Source of the DNA: Melieria omissa
Taxonomy: Eukaryota > Arthropoda > Insecta > Diptera > Ulidiidae
Length of the DNA stretch: 64,000 nucleotides
Assembly: GCA_963971225.1 (NCBI GenBank)
Contig: OZ020270.1
Location: forward strand, 76,400,432 to 76,464,431
Direction of reading: 5' to 3'
This document shows positions 9,982-21,958 of this stretch, piece after piece (position 1 is the first letter of the stretch; each line of letters begins with the position of its first letter). The position numbers and the translations under genes were made by a program. A model generated the notes under the pieces. It had not been told where the DNA came from. It was given only the letters and a program-made list of their open reading frames with translations, and did no database searches.

Positions 9982-11697
9982 ATGCCGGTGGAGCGTTCGC
10001 CCAAAAAGCAAGCAGACGCGATGGAGTCAACCGCCTCCAAACAACCCCCTCCCAAGGTGTCAACCGATTTGTTTTTGACAGACACTGTCACTCGTGAGCC
10101 GCCAAAAACGCGCTCCAAGTCCCCCATTCTCAAAGCAACCGATCCTAGCGTTGCCAAATTTATTTTCGAGTCCGATCAGCTCGTGCAATTATGCACAAAG
10201 TTTTCTGCGACCCCCATTGAGGAACAAACGAAGTCCCTCGTCCAAATTCGTCAAAAGAATTTGGAAGTCCAATGGACTAGGCTTATGCAAGCATATGAGG
10301 CAGTCTCCATTGCGGAAGACAGTAGCCAGCCCGACCGTTTCAAGGAGTCGGCTCGGCAGAAGAACGAAGCCTGCATTGACCAATATGAGTTGTGCATGGC
10401 TCAAATGTCGGACATCATTGAGATGCTCCAGCCTCCACCCACTCAGTACGCTGCGCATACGGAACAGGTTCGATCCTCAGAACCAACAAATACTCCGAAT
10501 ATTTGTTTACAAGTTCCACCTTGCGATACCGAAACATTTTTCGGGGGCTATGAGCAGTGGCCGTCCTTCCGGGATATGTTTACGGCAGTATACATAAACC
10601 ACCCCAAGCTCACTCCAGCCCAGAAATTGTATCACCTCCGATACAAGACGCAAGGCAAAGCCGGTGCAATTGTGAAGCAATTTGCCTTAAGCGATGAAAA
10701 CTTCGGACTCGCATGGGAAGCCCTGAAATCCCGTTACGAAAACAGGCGCATATTGGTTGACAACCAGATTCGTTCCTTGTTAAATATCACTCCGGCTACT
10801 ACCGAAAATAGCGAAGCGCTGCAGCGGATTCAAAGTACAATAAATAATTGTCTGTCAGTACTTAGGTCCCAGGCCGTGGACACTGACAATTGGGATCCGC
10901 TGCTTGTGTACATTTGTTGCACCAAATTACCCGAAGAGACATTAGCTCTCTGGGAACAATCCCTTACATCTCGTAAGGACCTGCCTCTTTGGTCGCAAAT
11001 GGACGAGTTCCTGACCTGCAGGTACGAGGTGGTGGAACGGCTCAATAGCATTCGCCCCGCTAAGCCAAAACCACAGTCTTCCAATTTCCATACTCCCCAA
11101 AATCGGCCTCAAAATAAATCTCAGCACTTCCACACTGAAGTGAAAAAAGACTTCGCGTGCAAACTTTGCAACGCCAACCACCCTATACGGACATATCAGA
11201 GTTTCAAGAAGCTCACCCCCCAGAGCCGATTGAAATACGTCAAAGAGCACAGCTTATGCGAAAACTGTCTTGCCACAACGCATACCATAAAGGATTGCAC
11301 AAGCAGTTTTACGTGTGTTTACTGCCAAAGGAAGCATCATTCCCTGCTTCACTTTCCCAACAACAAATCTCAAGCCCCGCAGCCTCTCAATAGGTCTCAG
11401 ACGACCACTTCTCAGGTCGCAACAGCTCATCCACAACCGAACAATAACTCCACAACTCATGCCCCCACTTCAGATGCGCAACCCGGCCCATCTTCAAGGC
11501 TAAGTACGCCTCAAGTACAAGCCCTTCATTCCAATAATGGCACCCAATCCCTTCTGCCTACGGCACTGGTGTCTATTGCCCACTTAGGAGAATTGTTCAA
11601 GGTTAGAGCGTTAATCGACCAAGGCTCGCAACGCACCTTCATTTCCTCGAAGGTGCAAAAACGCCTAAAACTGCGAAATTTCAGGCATGGGCGGTAA
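9982..11697 (+). CDS. gag: BEL Gag with zinc knuckles and start of protease, 571 aa
   Basis: Starts at the first ATG after the leader ([10 protein letters not shown]). Residues about 60-160 are helical and charged. The DUF1759 BEL Gag domain runs about 185-345 (from [19 protein letters not shown] to [12 protein letters not shown]). A Cys/His nucleic-acid-binding region follows at about 390-460 ([32 protein letters not shown]), then a Ser/Thr/Gln-rich linker. At the end lies a retropepsin motif, [12 protein letters not shown]. The frame stops 11 bases into the overlapping pol frame. Copy B differs by one residue (H/Q). Known BEL elements use a single gag-pol frame, so the overlap suggests a lesion in the protease. 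Confidence 0.9.
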   Translation: MPVERSPKKQADAMESTASKQPPPKVSTDLFLTDTVTREPPKTRSKSPILKATDPSVAKFIFESDQLVQLCTKFSATPIEEQTKSLVQIRQKNLEVQWTRLMQAYEAVSIAEDSSQPDRFKESARQKNEACIDQYELCMAQMSDIIEMLQPPPTQYAAHTEQVRSSEPTNTPNICLQVPPCDTETFFGGYEQWPSFRDMFTAVYINHPKLTPAQKLYHLRYKTQGKAGAIVKQFALSDENFGLAWEALKSRYENRRILVDNQIRSLLNITPATTENSEALQRIQSTINNCLSVLRSQAVDTDNWDPLLVYICCTKLPEETLALWEQSLTSRKDLPLWSQMDEFLTCRYEVVERLNSIRPAKPKPQSSNFHTPQNRPQNKSQHFHTEVKKDFACKLCNANHPIRTYQSFKKLTPQSRLKYVKEHSLCENCLATTHTIKDCTSSFTCVYCQRKHHSLLHFPNNKSQAPQPLNRSQTTTSQVATAHPQPNNNSTTHAPTSDAQPGPSSRLSTPQVQALHSNNGTQSLLPTALVSIAHLGELFKVRALIDQGSQRTFISSKVQKRLKLRNFRHGR

Positions 11698-14600
11698 AAT
11701 TGTGCAAAATACTAATCACATTTGCTTTTTGACGTTGGCAGTTCCAACCTCCAGCACGACCCTCAAGGTGCAAGCAATAGTACTTCCCCAATTGACGAAA
11801 TTGCTACCCCCATTCACAATTACCCATCCCAATTGGCAAGAATTTGCCACGCTAAATCTCGCGGACCCAAATCCATTCGAGTCAGCGCAGATAGATCTAG
11901 TAATTGGCAGCGATCTGATTCCCCAGATCTTACTCGAAGGTATCCGCCGAAATGTCTGTGGCAGCTTATTAGCCCAAAACACCATTTTCGGTTGGATACT
12001 CAGCGGGCCAGTACCCCACACGGTGTCAGCTTATTCGACATACATAGCAGAAGTCTCCAATGAGGAACTTAGTTCACAACTTAGGCAATTCTGGGAGCAG
12101 GAAGAAGTCAAACTGCCGACACCTGTCTCCCCGGATGACACTTATTGCGAAGAGTTATACCAGAAGACCACAACCCGTGGATCGGACGGTAGATATGATG
12201 TTAAACTCCCCTTCAAGGCAGAATTTCCATACTCGATAGTGTTAGGCAATTCACGCCCCAACGCCCTCCAGCAATACGTTAGCATGGAGCGAAATCACTC
12301 CCGAAAGGGAAACCTCAAGACCATCTACGATGACGTCTTAGAGGAATATCTCACCCTTGACCATATGGAACTCACAAATCACCGTGAGATAATCCAAAAT
12401 GGCAAGTACTTCTCCTACTATCTGCCTCATCACTGTGCGCCATATTTGGCCATCAGAACGCTCCATCAATTGGCCCACGACTCTCAGCCATCCAGCCCGT
12501 TAGCGGCAAAAATACTTCTCGAGGAAACGTATGTCGACGACATTCTTTCCGGAGGTCATGATCTTCCAACCACTAAGGAAGCCCTATCTCAAGTGATAGC
12601 CACCCTCAACTCCGGGGGATTCCCTCTAAAAAAGATAACGGCTAATCACGCAAAACTCTTAGAGGAAATTCCCGAAGACGACCTTTTCGATTCGGAATTC
12701 CTCAAGTTCGATTCAACGAGTTCCACTAAGACTCTTGGCATCCGTTGGAATGCCCTATCGGACTCATTTTCATACTCCATCTCTCCCACTTCTCCTGCAA
12801 CTTCATTCACGAAAAGGCAAATTCTTTCTTCCGTTGCCAAACTTTTCGATCCCGCAGGATGGCTTTCGCCTATAATGATTCTTGCCAAAAAGCTTCTGCA
12901 AGAGCTTTGGCTTGAAGGTACTGAGTGGGACGAGTGCATAAAGCCAGGATCACTTATTAAATGGCAGCAATTCATTGAGAATTTGCCTGCCATAGAACTT
13001 ATCGAAATTCCCCGGTGGGTTAACTATGCCCCCAATCGAAATGTTCAGATCCATGGATTTTGCGATGCCTCCGAAAAGGCATACTGTGCAGCTCTATACA
13101 TACGTATTAGCACGAATGGTGACCACCTCGCGTCACATCTCCTTGTTGCGAAAACAAGAGTTGCACCTCTCCAAACAATAAGCCTACCTCGCTTAGAGCT
13201 TTGCGGAGCAGTTTTACTCTCCCAGCTCATCAAATCCCTCCGCTCTCACCTCGGGTTCGATCAATCGGAAATCCATTTATGGACCGATTCGGAAATTGTC
13301 CTCGCTTGGTTGGAAAAACCACCTTGCACATGGAAAACTTATGTTGCCAACCGCACGACTGAAATACGTCAAAATGTGCACAACGCTCCCTGGCGACATG
13401 TCCCAAGCGCTGAAAATCCCGCGGACTTAGGAACGCGCGGATGCAAGCCGCAGGATCTCAAAGATCACACTCTGTGGTGGAGTGGCCCCAAATGGTTACA
13501 GGAAGCTTCCGTTGCTTGGCCCAAAGGTCACTCTCGCAAAGTTCCAGTCCCGGAACAACGAGCAGTTGATTGCCACCACCTTCTCGAAGAGCAGACCGAT
13601 ATCCTCGATCGGTTCTCCAGCTTCTCTCGAGCCCTGCGAGTAATCGCATACATGTTCCGCTTCATTCATAACGGCATCTCCTCCCGTCGCCAGCAACATC
13701 CCATACACGGAACACAGTTATCCCAAGCAGAGTTGGCATTTGTTAAGAATCGCCTTATAACTCTCGCGTAAAGTTCCTATTATCCCCAGGAACGACAAGC
13801 GCTCTCTCATTCGCTTCCCATATCCAAGAAAAGTTCTCTCTTGGTACTCAATCCCTTCTTAGACAAACAGAAGGTGATGCGAGTTAATGGCAGACTCGCC
13901 AATGCGGCATTGTCGTATAATGAACGACACCCCATCATTCTCCCTCCAGAGTCCCGCTACTGCAGTTTGCTTCTTCGCTTCCTTCACAAGCTATTACTGC
14001 ATGCGGACCAACGACTCATGCTCCGTATGGTTCGGCAGGAATATTATATTCCGCGCCTAAAGCCGCAAATAAAAAAGTGCATTTTTCAATGCAAAACGTG
14101 TGTCATCCATAAACAAAGGCTGCGAACACAGATTATGGCAGCACTCCCTCCCGAGCGATGCACACTTACCATCCCATTCGCCACAACCGGAGTCGACTTT
14201 GCTGGTCCATTCCAGATTAAAGCTTCCATGCTCCGTAGCTCAACCTACCTCAAAGGTTATGTTGCAGTGTTCGTGTGCTTCTCCACGAAAGCCGTTCACT
14301 TGGAACTCTGTTCGGATCTTACGACCGAAGCGTTCCGCGCAGCATTCGCCCGATTTACTGGTCGACGAGGGCTACCTCTCAAACTCATGACCGACAACGG
14401 CAAAACGTTCGTCGGTGCTCAACGTGCCATGGCCAGAGACTTTGCCAAATTCTCGAGAGAAATCGCCCAAGATATTCTCGACCGATACGGTCCTCAGGGC
14501 GTCGAGTGGCAATTCATCCCCCCACATGCTCCTCACATGGGAGGACTATGGGAGTCGGCGGTCAAAAGCTTCAAGACCCACCTTAAAAAGGTAGCCGGCT

Positions 14601-15082
14601 CTCATAGATTCACATACGAAGAGTTTACGACTCTTCTGACTCGAATTGAAGGGACGCTTAATTCACGTCCACTCTCTCCTCAATCGCAGGACCCTAGCGA
14701 TCTAGTGTCTCTGACCCCTGGTCACTTTCTCCGAGGCGCTCCTCTCGCCGCCCCCCCCGAACCCGAGTGCTCCGAGCTATCCCTGATTAATCGATGGGAA
14801 AAACTCAAAGTCCTCCATCATCAATTCGCCCGACGATGGAAGGACGAATATCTAAAGGATCTCCACAAGCGATATAAGTGGAAGCATCCGCAAAGGGAAG
14901 TGGAAGAAAATGAAATGGTCGTCATTAAAGACGACCTGCTTCCCCCCAATGAGTGGCGGCTCGGCCGCATTCATAAAATTCATCGCGGTCCCGACAATCA
15001 CGTACGTGTCGTGGATATCCGTACCGACTCTGGCATCTTGACAAGGCCAGTAGTCAAGCTCTGCCCCTTACTAGCGTCTTAA
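11687..15082 (+). pseudogene. pol: BEL pol: RT with core deletion, RNase H, integrase; nonsense at 13769
   Basis: Open 11687-13771, then again from 13772 after a CAA-to-TAA change at 13769-13771 (copy B has CAA). Order: protease/RT connector ([11 protein letters not shown] begins upstream without an ATG), RT, RNase H ([40 protein letters not shown]), the integrase zinc region ([10 protein letters not shown]) and the DDE core ([30 protein letters not shown]). In RT, YYLPHH is joined directly to [13 protein letters not shown] RTs have roughly 90 residues here including motif A with a catalytic Asp, so RT should be inactive although YVDD remains. Confidence 0.88.
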
Positions 15083-15171
15083 ACCTCCTTCTCCTCATGG
15101 CCCTGCTTTCACATACACTCATCATACGCTATGCACTCACTATCGTCAATCGTGATATCGTAGTGATACAC

Positions 15172-15188
15172 TTTTCTTATGTTTGCAG
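15172..15188 (+). promoter_or_regulatory. Candidate 3' splice acceptor before the extra BEL ORF
   Basis: A pyrimidine-rich run ending TTTTCTTATGTTTGCAG (AG at 15187-15188) lies 20 bases before ATG 15208 and about 105 bases after the pol stop. It fits an acceptor for a spliced subgenomic mRNA, as used for 3' ORFs in retroviruses and some retroelements. The donor was not identified. Confidence 0.5.
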
Positions 15189-15207
15189 GGCATCCCGAAA
15201 GTCCCAG

Positions 15208-15756
15208 ATGGCCCAGCAGTGCCGGCTGTGCCACCACCTCCACGGCATCCGGTTTTGCCGAGCGTTTTTGGCGATGGCACCGCAGCAGCGACAGCAGGTG
15301 GCCCGCGCCCAGGGCTACTGCACCAATTGCCTGGCGCGGTCCCACCCCACAGCTCGGTGCCGCTCCACCGGTCGTTGCAGCAAGTGCGGCCAAGCGCACC
15401 ACACAATGCTGCACTTCAGCAAAAGACGAGCCGTGACATCGCCCAAGAACGCCCCCAAGGGCGGCAAGAAGCCGCACCAGCCCGGGCAGCAACCCGCTTC
15501 AACACCGCCCCGGCAGCAGCCCGTTCCAACACAGCGCCCGGTGCGGCGCTCCGCCATCGCCAACCGGCTGGCACGTCATCGCCGCCAGCCCCGACGTCCA
15601 GCAAACCGCCCCACAGCCGAGGCAGCATCTGAGCGACCGCTCATAACGTTCAGCGACGAGACCTCCTCCGACGGAGCCACCGAGCCACGTGTCAACGCCC
15701 GCGCCCTGATCGAGCAGGCCTTGGAGGCCTTGGGCCGGCTGAGCGAGCAGCTCTAA
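15208..15756 (+). CDS. Extra 3' ORF of BEL: second zinc-knuckle protein, 182 aa
   Basis: Located between integrase and the 3' LTR, where env or accessory genes sit in other retroelements. ATG 15208 (MAQQCRLCHHLHGIRFC) is the first after the candidate acceptor; the frame is open upstream to 15097. Residues 5-67 repeat the Cys/His layout of this element's own Gag: CRLC-x4-H, CTNCLARSH, CRST..CSKCGQAHHTMLHF. The remainder is basic and Pro/Gln/Arg-rich, then acidic with a leucine-rich end (ALIEQALEALGRLSEQL). No signal peptide or membrane segment, so it is not an envelope protein. Inference: nucleic-acid-binding accessory protein derived from a Gag zinc module. The frame is fully open, unlike pol. 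Confidence 0.75.
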   Translation: MAQQCRLCHHLHGIRFCRAFLAMAPQQRQQVARAQGYCTNCLARSHPTARCRSTGRCSKCGQAHHTMLHFSKRRAVTSPKNAPKGGKKPHQPGQQPASTPPRQQPVPTQRPVRRSAIANRLARHRRQPRRPANRPTAEAASERPLITFSDETSSDGATEPRVNARALIEQALEALGRLSEQL

Positions 15757-15790
15757 CTTCTAATGTTGCCAGAGGCAACGCGGGCCGCCA

Positions 15791-16032
15791 TGGCTAAATG
15801 TGTTCGTCCCAGTGTTCTGTGGACCCTGCGACACTCAAATCCTCTCCCTTCCAGTCCCCTGTGTACTTATGTTCCACTTCCCACGTCCCATCGGCTCCGG
15901 CCGTTTGTGTTGTCGAATGTTTTATCTTTTTGTCATTCGTGTTTTATTAACCCAATAAAGCGCAAGCACCGAACCGAACTTCCGCGCCTTTTCATTTTTA
16001 AGCGTACCGCCGACGGCTCCAAGAGTTCTTCA
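15791..16032 (+). repeat. 3' LTR of BEL copy A (242 bp)
   Basis: Same as 7654-7896 except one T fewer. Preceded by a small hairpin (GTTGCC-AGA-GGCAAC) and GCGGGCCGCCA at the polypurine position. Followed by the target duplication GACAT. Confidence 0.9.
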
Positions 16033-16100
16033 GACATTAAAACGATTTTCTTGTGTTTTATTTCAATTCGAAGTTCTATACCTCTAAAAAAAACACCCTA

Positions 16101-16525
16101 TATACAGTTAAACATAAATACCTCAAATTTTGACATCTCCTTCAGGCAGCCGCCGTGGCTCAGTTGGTTAGTGCGCGGTCCAAGCGAGTCGCATGCAGAG
16201 CGACGCTAGTTCGAATTCTGCATGTAGTAACACCTAAAAAAAATAACGGGAAACTCGTTTTCTCTTTCGGTGGCTGTCCTCTCAGCTGGAAATGGCAAAC
16301 CTCTGAGAGTAAAAATTGCCTATGAAAAAGCTCCCAACCTGCCGTTCGGATCCGGCATAAAACTGTAGGTCGCTTCCACCCGCGTACAAAATTCAAACGC
16401 ACAACACGGGTGGTTGCGGGAAGCTAGGCCTTAGTCTCGCGTAAGCGGGCTGTCGTGCCAATCAATTATTATTATTATCTATACAGTTAAAGATAAATAC
16501 CTCAAATTTGGACATCTCCTTCAGG
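16101..16525 (+). mobile_element. tRNA-derived SINE flanked by 46 bp direct repeats
   Basis: The body at 16147-16479 begins with a tRNA-like head: A box TGGCTCAGTTGG at 16156-16167 and B box GTTCGAATTC at 16209-16218. A tRNA-unrelated body follows (AATGGCAAACCTCTGAGAGT..., CCGGCATAAAACTGTAGGTC) and then an (ATT)n tail. The flanks 16101-16146 and 16480-16525 are 46 bp direct repeats with two mismatches. The Pol III promoter boxes, non-tRNA body and short-unit tail fit an insect SINE, not a functional tRNA. Confidence 0.8.
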
Positions 16526-16872
16526 CCTCTTCAGAGATTTGTCCACCATATTTTTTTTTATTTATTGTACCGTGCACAGGCACCCTACAGTCGGCAATTA
16601 GGCATTTTTTAAATCTTCATTACTATAAACAAAACCAAAGTTATAGTATTTAAATCGACCCAAACTGACTAATGAATACTCCAGATTGTAGCCACGCTCC
16701 GAACATAAAACATAAAACACCCACATAAAACACTTACATGTAGGGGAATTCGTATTTAAACAAAAACCATTTGATACGGGTTGATACGGCTCATAACGGG
16801 TTAATGGGGAGTACCACGCCCACTTACCGTTATAAATAACCACAAAAGTGCAGATGACGTTGGTTAGTATAT
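16526..16872. other. Gene-less stretch
   Basis: AT-rich unique-looking sequence between the SINE and a mariner; no coding or RNA signal recognised. Confidence 0.5.
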
Positions 16873-16874
16873 AC

Positions 16875-17422
16875 GAGGGCGGGTCAATGACTTTTTGAAT
16901 TTCCCGCCTCTTAATTGAAATGGCAAGACTGCTCCCGTCAACAGTCATCTGTCAGTTGACTCTTGTCAAAAATTTAACAAGCTGCGACATTTAGTTTGTT
17001 TTTGACAGCCGTTAATATCAGACTACCGCGTTGACTGAGAAGAAAATGGAAAAAAGTGAATTTCGTGTGCACGGGTGACACATGTGCAGTTTCCATGGCA
17101 AAAATCCATGAATTGGGCTACGAATTGCTCCCTCATTCCGCCTATTCACCCGATCTAGCCCCAAGTGACTATTTCTTGTTCCCAAACTTGAAGAAATGGC
17201 TCGGCGGAAAGAGATTTGCCTCCAATGACGAAGTCATCTCACAAACAAATGCCTATTTTGAAGACCTCGACAAATCATATTTTTCGGAAGGGATAAAAAA
17301 CTGGAGAAACGTTGGGCTAAGTGTATAGATCTCAAAGGAGACTACGTTGAAAAAGAAAATAACTTTTTATCTAAAAACCTGTGTTTCATTCAAAAAGTCA
17401 CGGACTTATTGACCCGCCCTCG
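16875..17422 (+). mobile_element. Internally deleted mariner 1 (548 bp)
   Basis: Terminal inverted repeats CGAGGGCGGGTCAAT / ATTGACCCGCCCTCG, with TA on both sides (16873-16874, 17423-17424). Only the first codons and the C-terminal third of a mariner transposase remain, about 40% of the usual 1.3 kb. Confidence 0.88.
17046..17328 (+). pseudogene. mariner 1 transposase remnant
   Basis: A start MEKSEFRV at 17046 is followed by a deletion and frame change. The frame 17056-17328 then carries the C-terminal block (LPHSAYSPDLAPSDYFLFPN) including the third catalytic Asp of the DD34D triad, and ends FSEGIKNWRNVGLSV, where a further frameshift cuts off the usual C-terminus. The first two Asp residues are missing, so it cannot be catalytic. 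Confidence 0.8.
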
Positions 17423-17424
17423 TA

Positions 17425-17761
17425 AATATATGTAATACATTTTCCCAATTTAACAAAGTATGCCTATATGGCAACCCTACTTAAAAGTGGGCGTACCATG
17501 CTCATGTTTACGTGAGAGTTTAGTTAGACCACTTGTAAATTCCTTACAAAATTTTATTGAAATATATTGCCTTTTTCAAGAATCATCCTGCGTACCCGCC
17601 GAAAAAATTTATACAAAATATTTGTTTTTAGCATATTAATTAATTCAGGTGATAAATCACATCTTGTTTTACTTTATTAACTTTTTTTAATACTATATAT
17701 ATGCACCAAGTGTTATAAACGTACCGACCCATACGCGCGTTAAAAATTTTTCGGTTCTAAT
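17425..17761. other. Gene-less AT-rich stretch
   Basis: No ORF or repeat recognised. It ends in TAATATAT, the point where similarity to the 3307-4583 segment begins. Confidence 0.5.
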
Positions 17762-18068
17762 ATATTTATTATCTTACTAGGAGCAGTGAATAAAAGTCCA
17801 AAAATCGAACCATTCCGCAGACAAGTTGGGTACCATTTTTTTTATGAAGGTTCCTACTTACCTTCCCTACAGATTTTCGATTATCCATAATGATCCATAA
17901 AAGTTATACACCACGAAAGTAGGACATTTTCCTAAGAAAAATCTACGTTTTTGCCCAAATTTTGAGAACTTATATCTTTACAAGAAAATGTGTCATGTAA
18001 AAGAATTATAAGTCAAATTAATTGTAGGAATATGTTTATTATATGTACTAAAAATTATTTGATTATAT

Positions 18069-18514
18069 TGTAACGATAAGACAGTCTATCGCTGTGCAAA
18101 GCAACCCTGCCGCTACGTGCCGTGCTATAATCCAATCTGGCAACGACGGCCGCGATAGTAACTTTTAGTCCAATCTGACAACGACGGCCACGATAATAAC
18201 TTTTAGTCCAACCTGGCAATGATGGAAACTTTTAGTCCACTCCGGAATGTGCGGGAACGATCTGCGCGATGGCCTGACAGGTATAAAAGGCAGCCGGATG
18301 CGGCGCAGCGAGTCTGTCTGGCTTTGACAAGTGAAGTTGCCACACGGAGTAATTAAGCAAATACTTAAGTGTACGAACAGTAAAGTGTAAACTGTGAATA
18401 ATAAAGTGACTGTTGGGTTTTAATTGGCTGCGTTCGAATAAACAAAGTTGTTTCATTTTCAAATTGCACAATCCAGTGATACGTAACAGCCCACTAGAAG
18501 TAGTATTCGTAACA
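18069..18514 (+). repeat. Solo LTR, Gag-integrase family (446 bp)
   Basis: Same length and subfamily as 3624-4069, with ATAT at 18065-18068 and 18515-18518. The promoter initiator is changed relative to the paralogue. Confidence 0.88.
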
Positions 18515-18592
18515 ATATTTATAAACAACGATTTTATTGAGATTTTTGCACACCCATAAAAAAATGTGCGTCGACAAAATGAAATATTATAT

Positions 18593-19029
18593 TGTAACGA
18601 TAAGACAGTCTGTCGCTGTGCAAAGCAACCCTGTCTCTACGCGCCGTGCCATAATTCAACCTGGCAATGATGACCGCGATAATGGAAACTTTTAGTATAA
18701 ACCTGGCAATGATGGCCGCGATAATGGACACTTTTAGTCCAACCTGGCAATGATGGTCTCGATCATCATGGAAACCTTTAGTCCACTCTGGAATGTTCGA
18801 GAACGATCTGCGCGATGGCCGGACAGGTATAAAAGGCAGCCGAAGTGAAGGTGCCACGCGGAGTAATTGAGCAAATACTTAAGTGTAAAGACAGTAAAGT
18901 GTAAATCTGCGAAATAAAGTGATTGTTGGTTTATTTTATTGAATGCATTTGAGAAACTAAGTGTGTTTTATTTTCAAATTACGCAATCCAGAGATACGTA
19001 CTAGCCCACTAGAACTAGCATTCCTAACA
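18593..19029 (+). repeat. Solo LTR, Gag-integrase family (437 bp)
   Basis: Paralogous to the LTR at 4148-4583 but flanked by ATAT on both sides (18589-18592, 19030-19033) and lacking the primer site, so it is a true solo LTR. Confidence 0.88.
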
Positions 19030-19157
19030 ATATATTATATATAGATATACAGTGGCGGACAAAACTGTTCACGAATTTTCATAAGTTAGAAAGCTTGTCA
19101 AATTTTTTACTTTTTAACAACAAAAACAAAAATGTAAGTACATAGTTTTAAAATTGA

Positions 19158-20933
<1,776 letters not shown>

Positions 20934-20984
20934 TAATTATATAATAATAAATAAAGAAACACTAAAATTCAACAAAAGTGGTGT

Positions 20985-21945
20985 GAACAGTTTTGACGCA
21001 TATAAGCAAAAATCGATTGATATTATCTTTAATATTTTGGGTGGTCTCCGCGGGCCTTTATAATGAATCGGCATGCTTTGTACTAAATTCTGTAGTATTT
21101 TTGAGGGTATTTCCAACCACGCTGGTGAAGTTTTTTCCCATAATATGTCAATATCCTTTGGTAAGTCTTTTTGGGCATAATTTTTCTCTTTAAGGCAAAC
21201 CACTAATGTTCTATGGGGTTTAAGTCCGGTAATTGGGGTGGCCAATCAAAAATGTGTATGCCGTTTTCGGCTATCCACTCTTGCTTACCATCATTCTACT
21301 TTTGATACGGCGCAAAATTCCGACATCACTTCCACGGAAACAACCGCATGCTATAAGAGAAACAACTTCCAAACTTTAGAGTTTTTTCTATATTGCAGTT
21401 TGGGACTTCAATTTGCTTGTCTACCCAAGTGTAACGTTTACCGTCAGACCCCAAACGATGAATTTTTGTTTCATCCTACCAAGTTACTCTGCGCGAGTCA
21501 TCAACGGGAGTCATTGCGTACTTCTTAGCAAATGCCAACCTGACCTTGCGATGACGACCAGTCAACAATGTTTTTTTATGTTTTGATCTTGGCTACAAAT
21601 CCGCTTTCGTTTAATGTCTTTTGGACGGTTCTAGTGGTGACTTGCATACATTAATCAGCTTGTAGTATTTTTGCGATGTCTGCAGCAGTGTTAGTGGCAA
21701 CAGTTAAAATCAATCTACAAACAAAACGCTGAACCACCGGAAACTACTTTTTCTTGCGACCATTTTTGCTCGATCTGGGTGTTATATTATAGCAGTCTTT
21801 AATTTTTTTTAGCTACACCGATTGATATTTTGTGTTTTCCAGCAAATTTCCGATAGGTGAAACTACTTTCAATGTCTTTTGCAAAAATTTTCTTTAAATT
21901 CTGCAAACAATTTTCGACCTATTTCAAATCAGCAAATTTAATTAG
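20985..21945 (-). pseudogene. Tc1 transposase, decayed
   Basis: Minus-strand fragments in several frames. Recognisable are the C-terminal catalytic block (DWPPQLPDLNPIEH; Glu codon at 21209-21211) preceded by IAENGIHIF, and further upstream a DETKIHRLGSDGKRYTW-like segment with the first catalytic Asp. N-terminal parts up to 21945 are AT-rich and poorly readable. Multiple frameshifts and stops; it has been split from its N-terminal flank by the LINE insertion. Confidence 0.75.
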
Positions 21946-21958
21946 ATGTTTTGTCATT

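Larger units (their letters stand above)
7654..16032 (+). mobile_element. BEL/Pao retrotransposon, copy A (8.4 kb)
   Basis: LTRs at 7654-7896 and 15791-16032 bound the element; both start TG and end CA. The insertion duplicated GACAT (7649-7653 and 16033-16037). Order inside: LTR, a 2.1 kb untranslated leader, gag, pol (protease remnant, damaged RT, RNase H, integrase), a candidate splice acceptor, an extra zinc-knuckle ORF, LTR. The LTRs differ by one base in a T run, so insertion was recent. Gag/pol frameshift, RT deletion and a nonsense codon make it non-autonomous. Confidence 0.93.
7100..16098 (+). mobile_element. Tc1/mariner-like DUF4817 element, split by a BEL insertion
   Basis: Terminal repeat GGGTGTTTTTTTTAGAGG begins at 7100 and its inverse ends at 16098; both ends are flanked by TA (7098-7099, 16099-16100). 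Removing the BEL element (7654-16032) and its 5 bp target duplication leaves about 615 bp, matching the uninterrupted copy at 28598-29211 (614 bp). It encodes only a DNA-binding-type ORF plus a short tail, so it is internally deleted. Confidence 0.88.
17762..19029 (+). repeat. Paralogue of 3308-4583 containing two solo LTRs
   Basis: Similarity to 3308-4583 runs through a gene-less segment, a 446 bp solo LTR and a second 437 bp LTR, with scattered substitutions. On the left it begins exactly where Gag-integrase copy A abuts its ATAT at 3307-3310. On the right the second LTR ends in ATAT, not in a primer site. Confidence 0.85.

Noticed and set aside
11665..11671. Programmed +1 frameshift site CTAAAAC
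   Set aside because: It resembles yeast Ty1 sites only loosely, and residues appear to be missing around it; a deletion is simpler.
15097..15756. Retroviral-type envelope gene
   Set aside because: The ORF sits in the env position but has no signal peptide, membrane segment or glycoprotein features; it is a soluble zinc-knuckle protein.
16147..16220. tRNA gene
   Set aside because: A and B boxes are present, but the cloverleaf stems are poor and the sequence runs into a non-tRNA body with an (ATT)n tail, so it is a SINE head.
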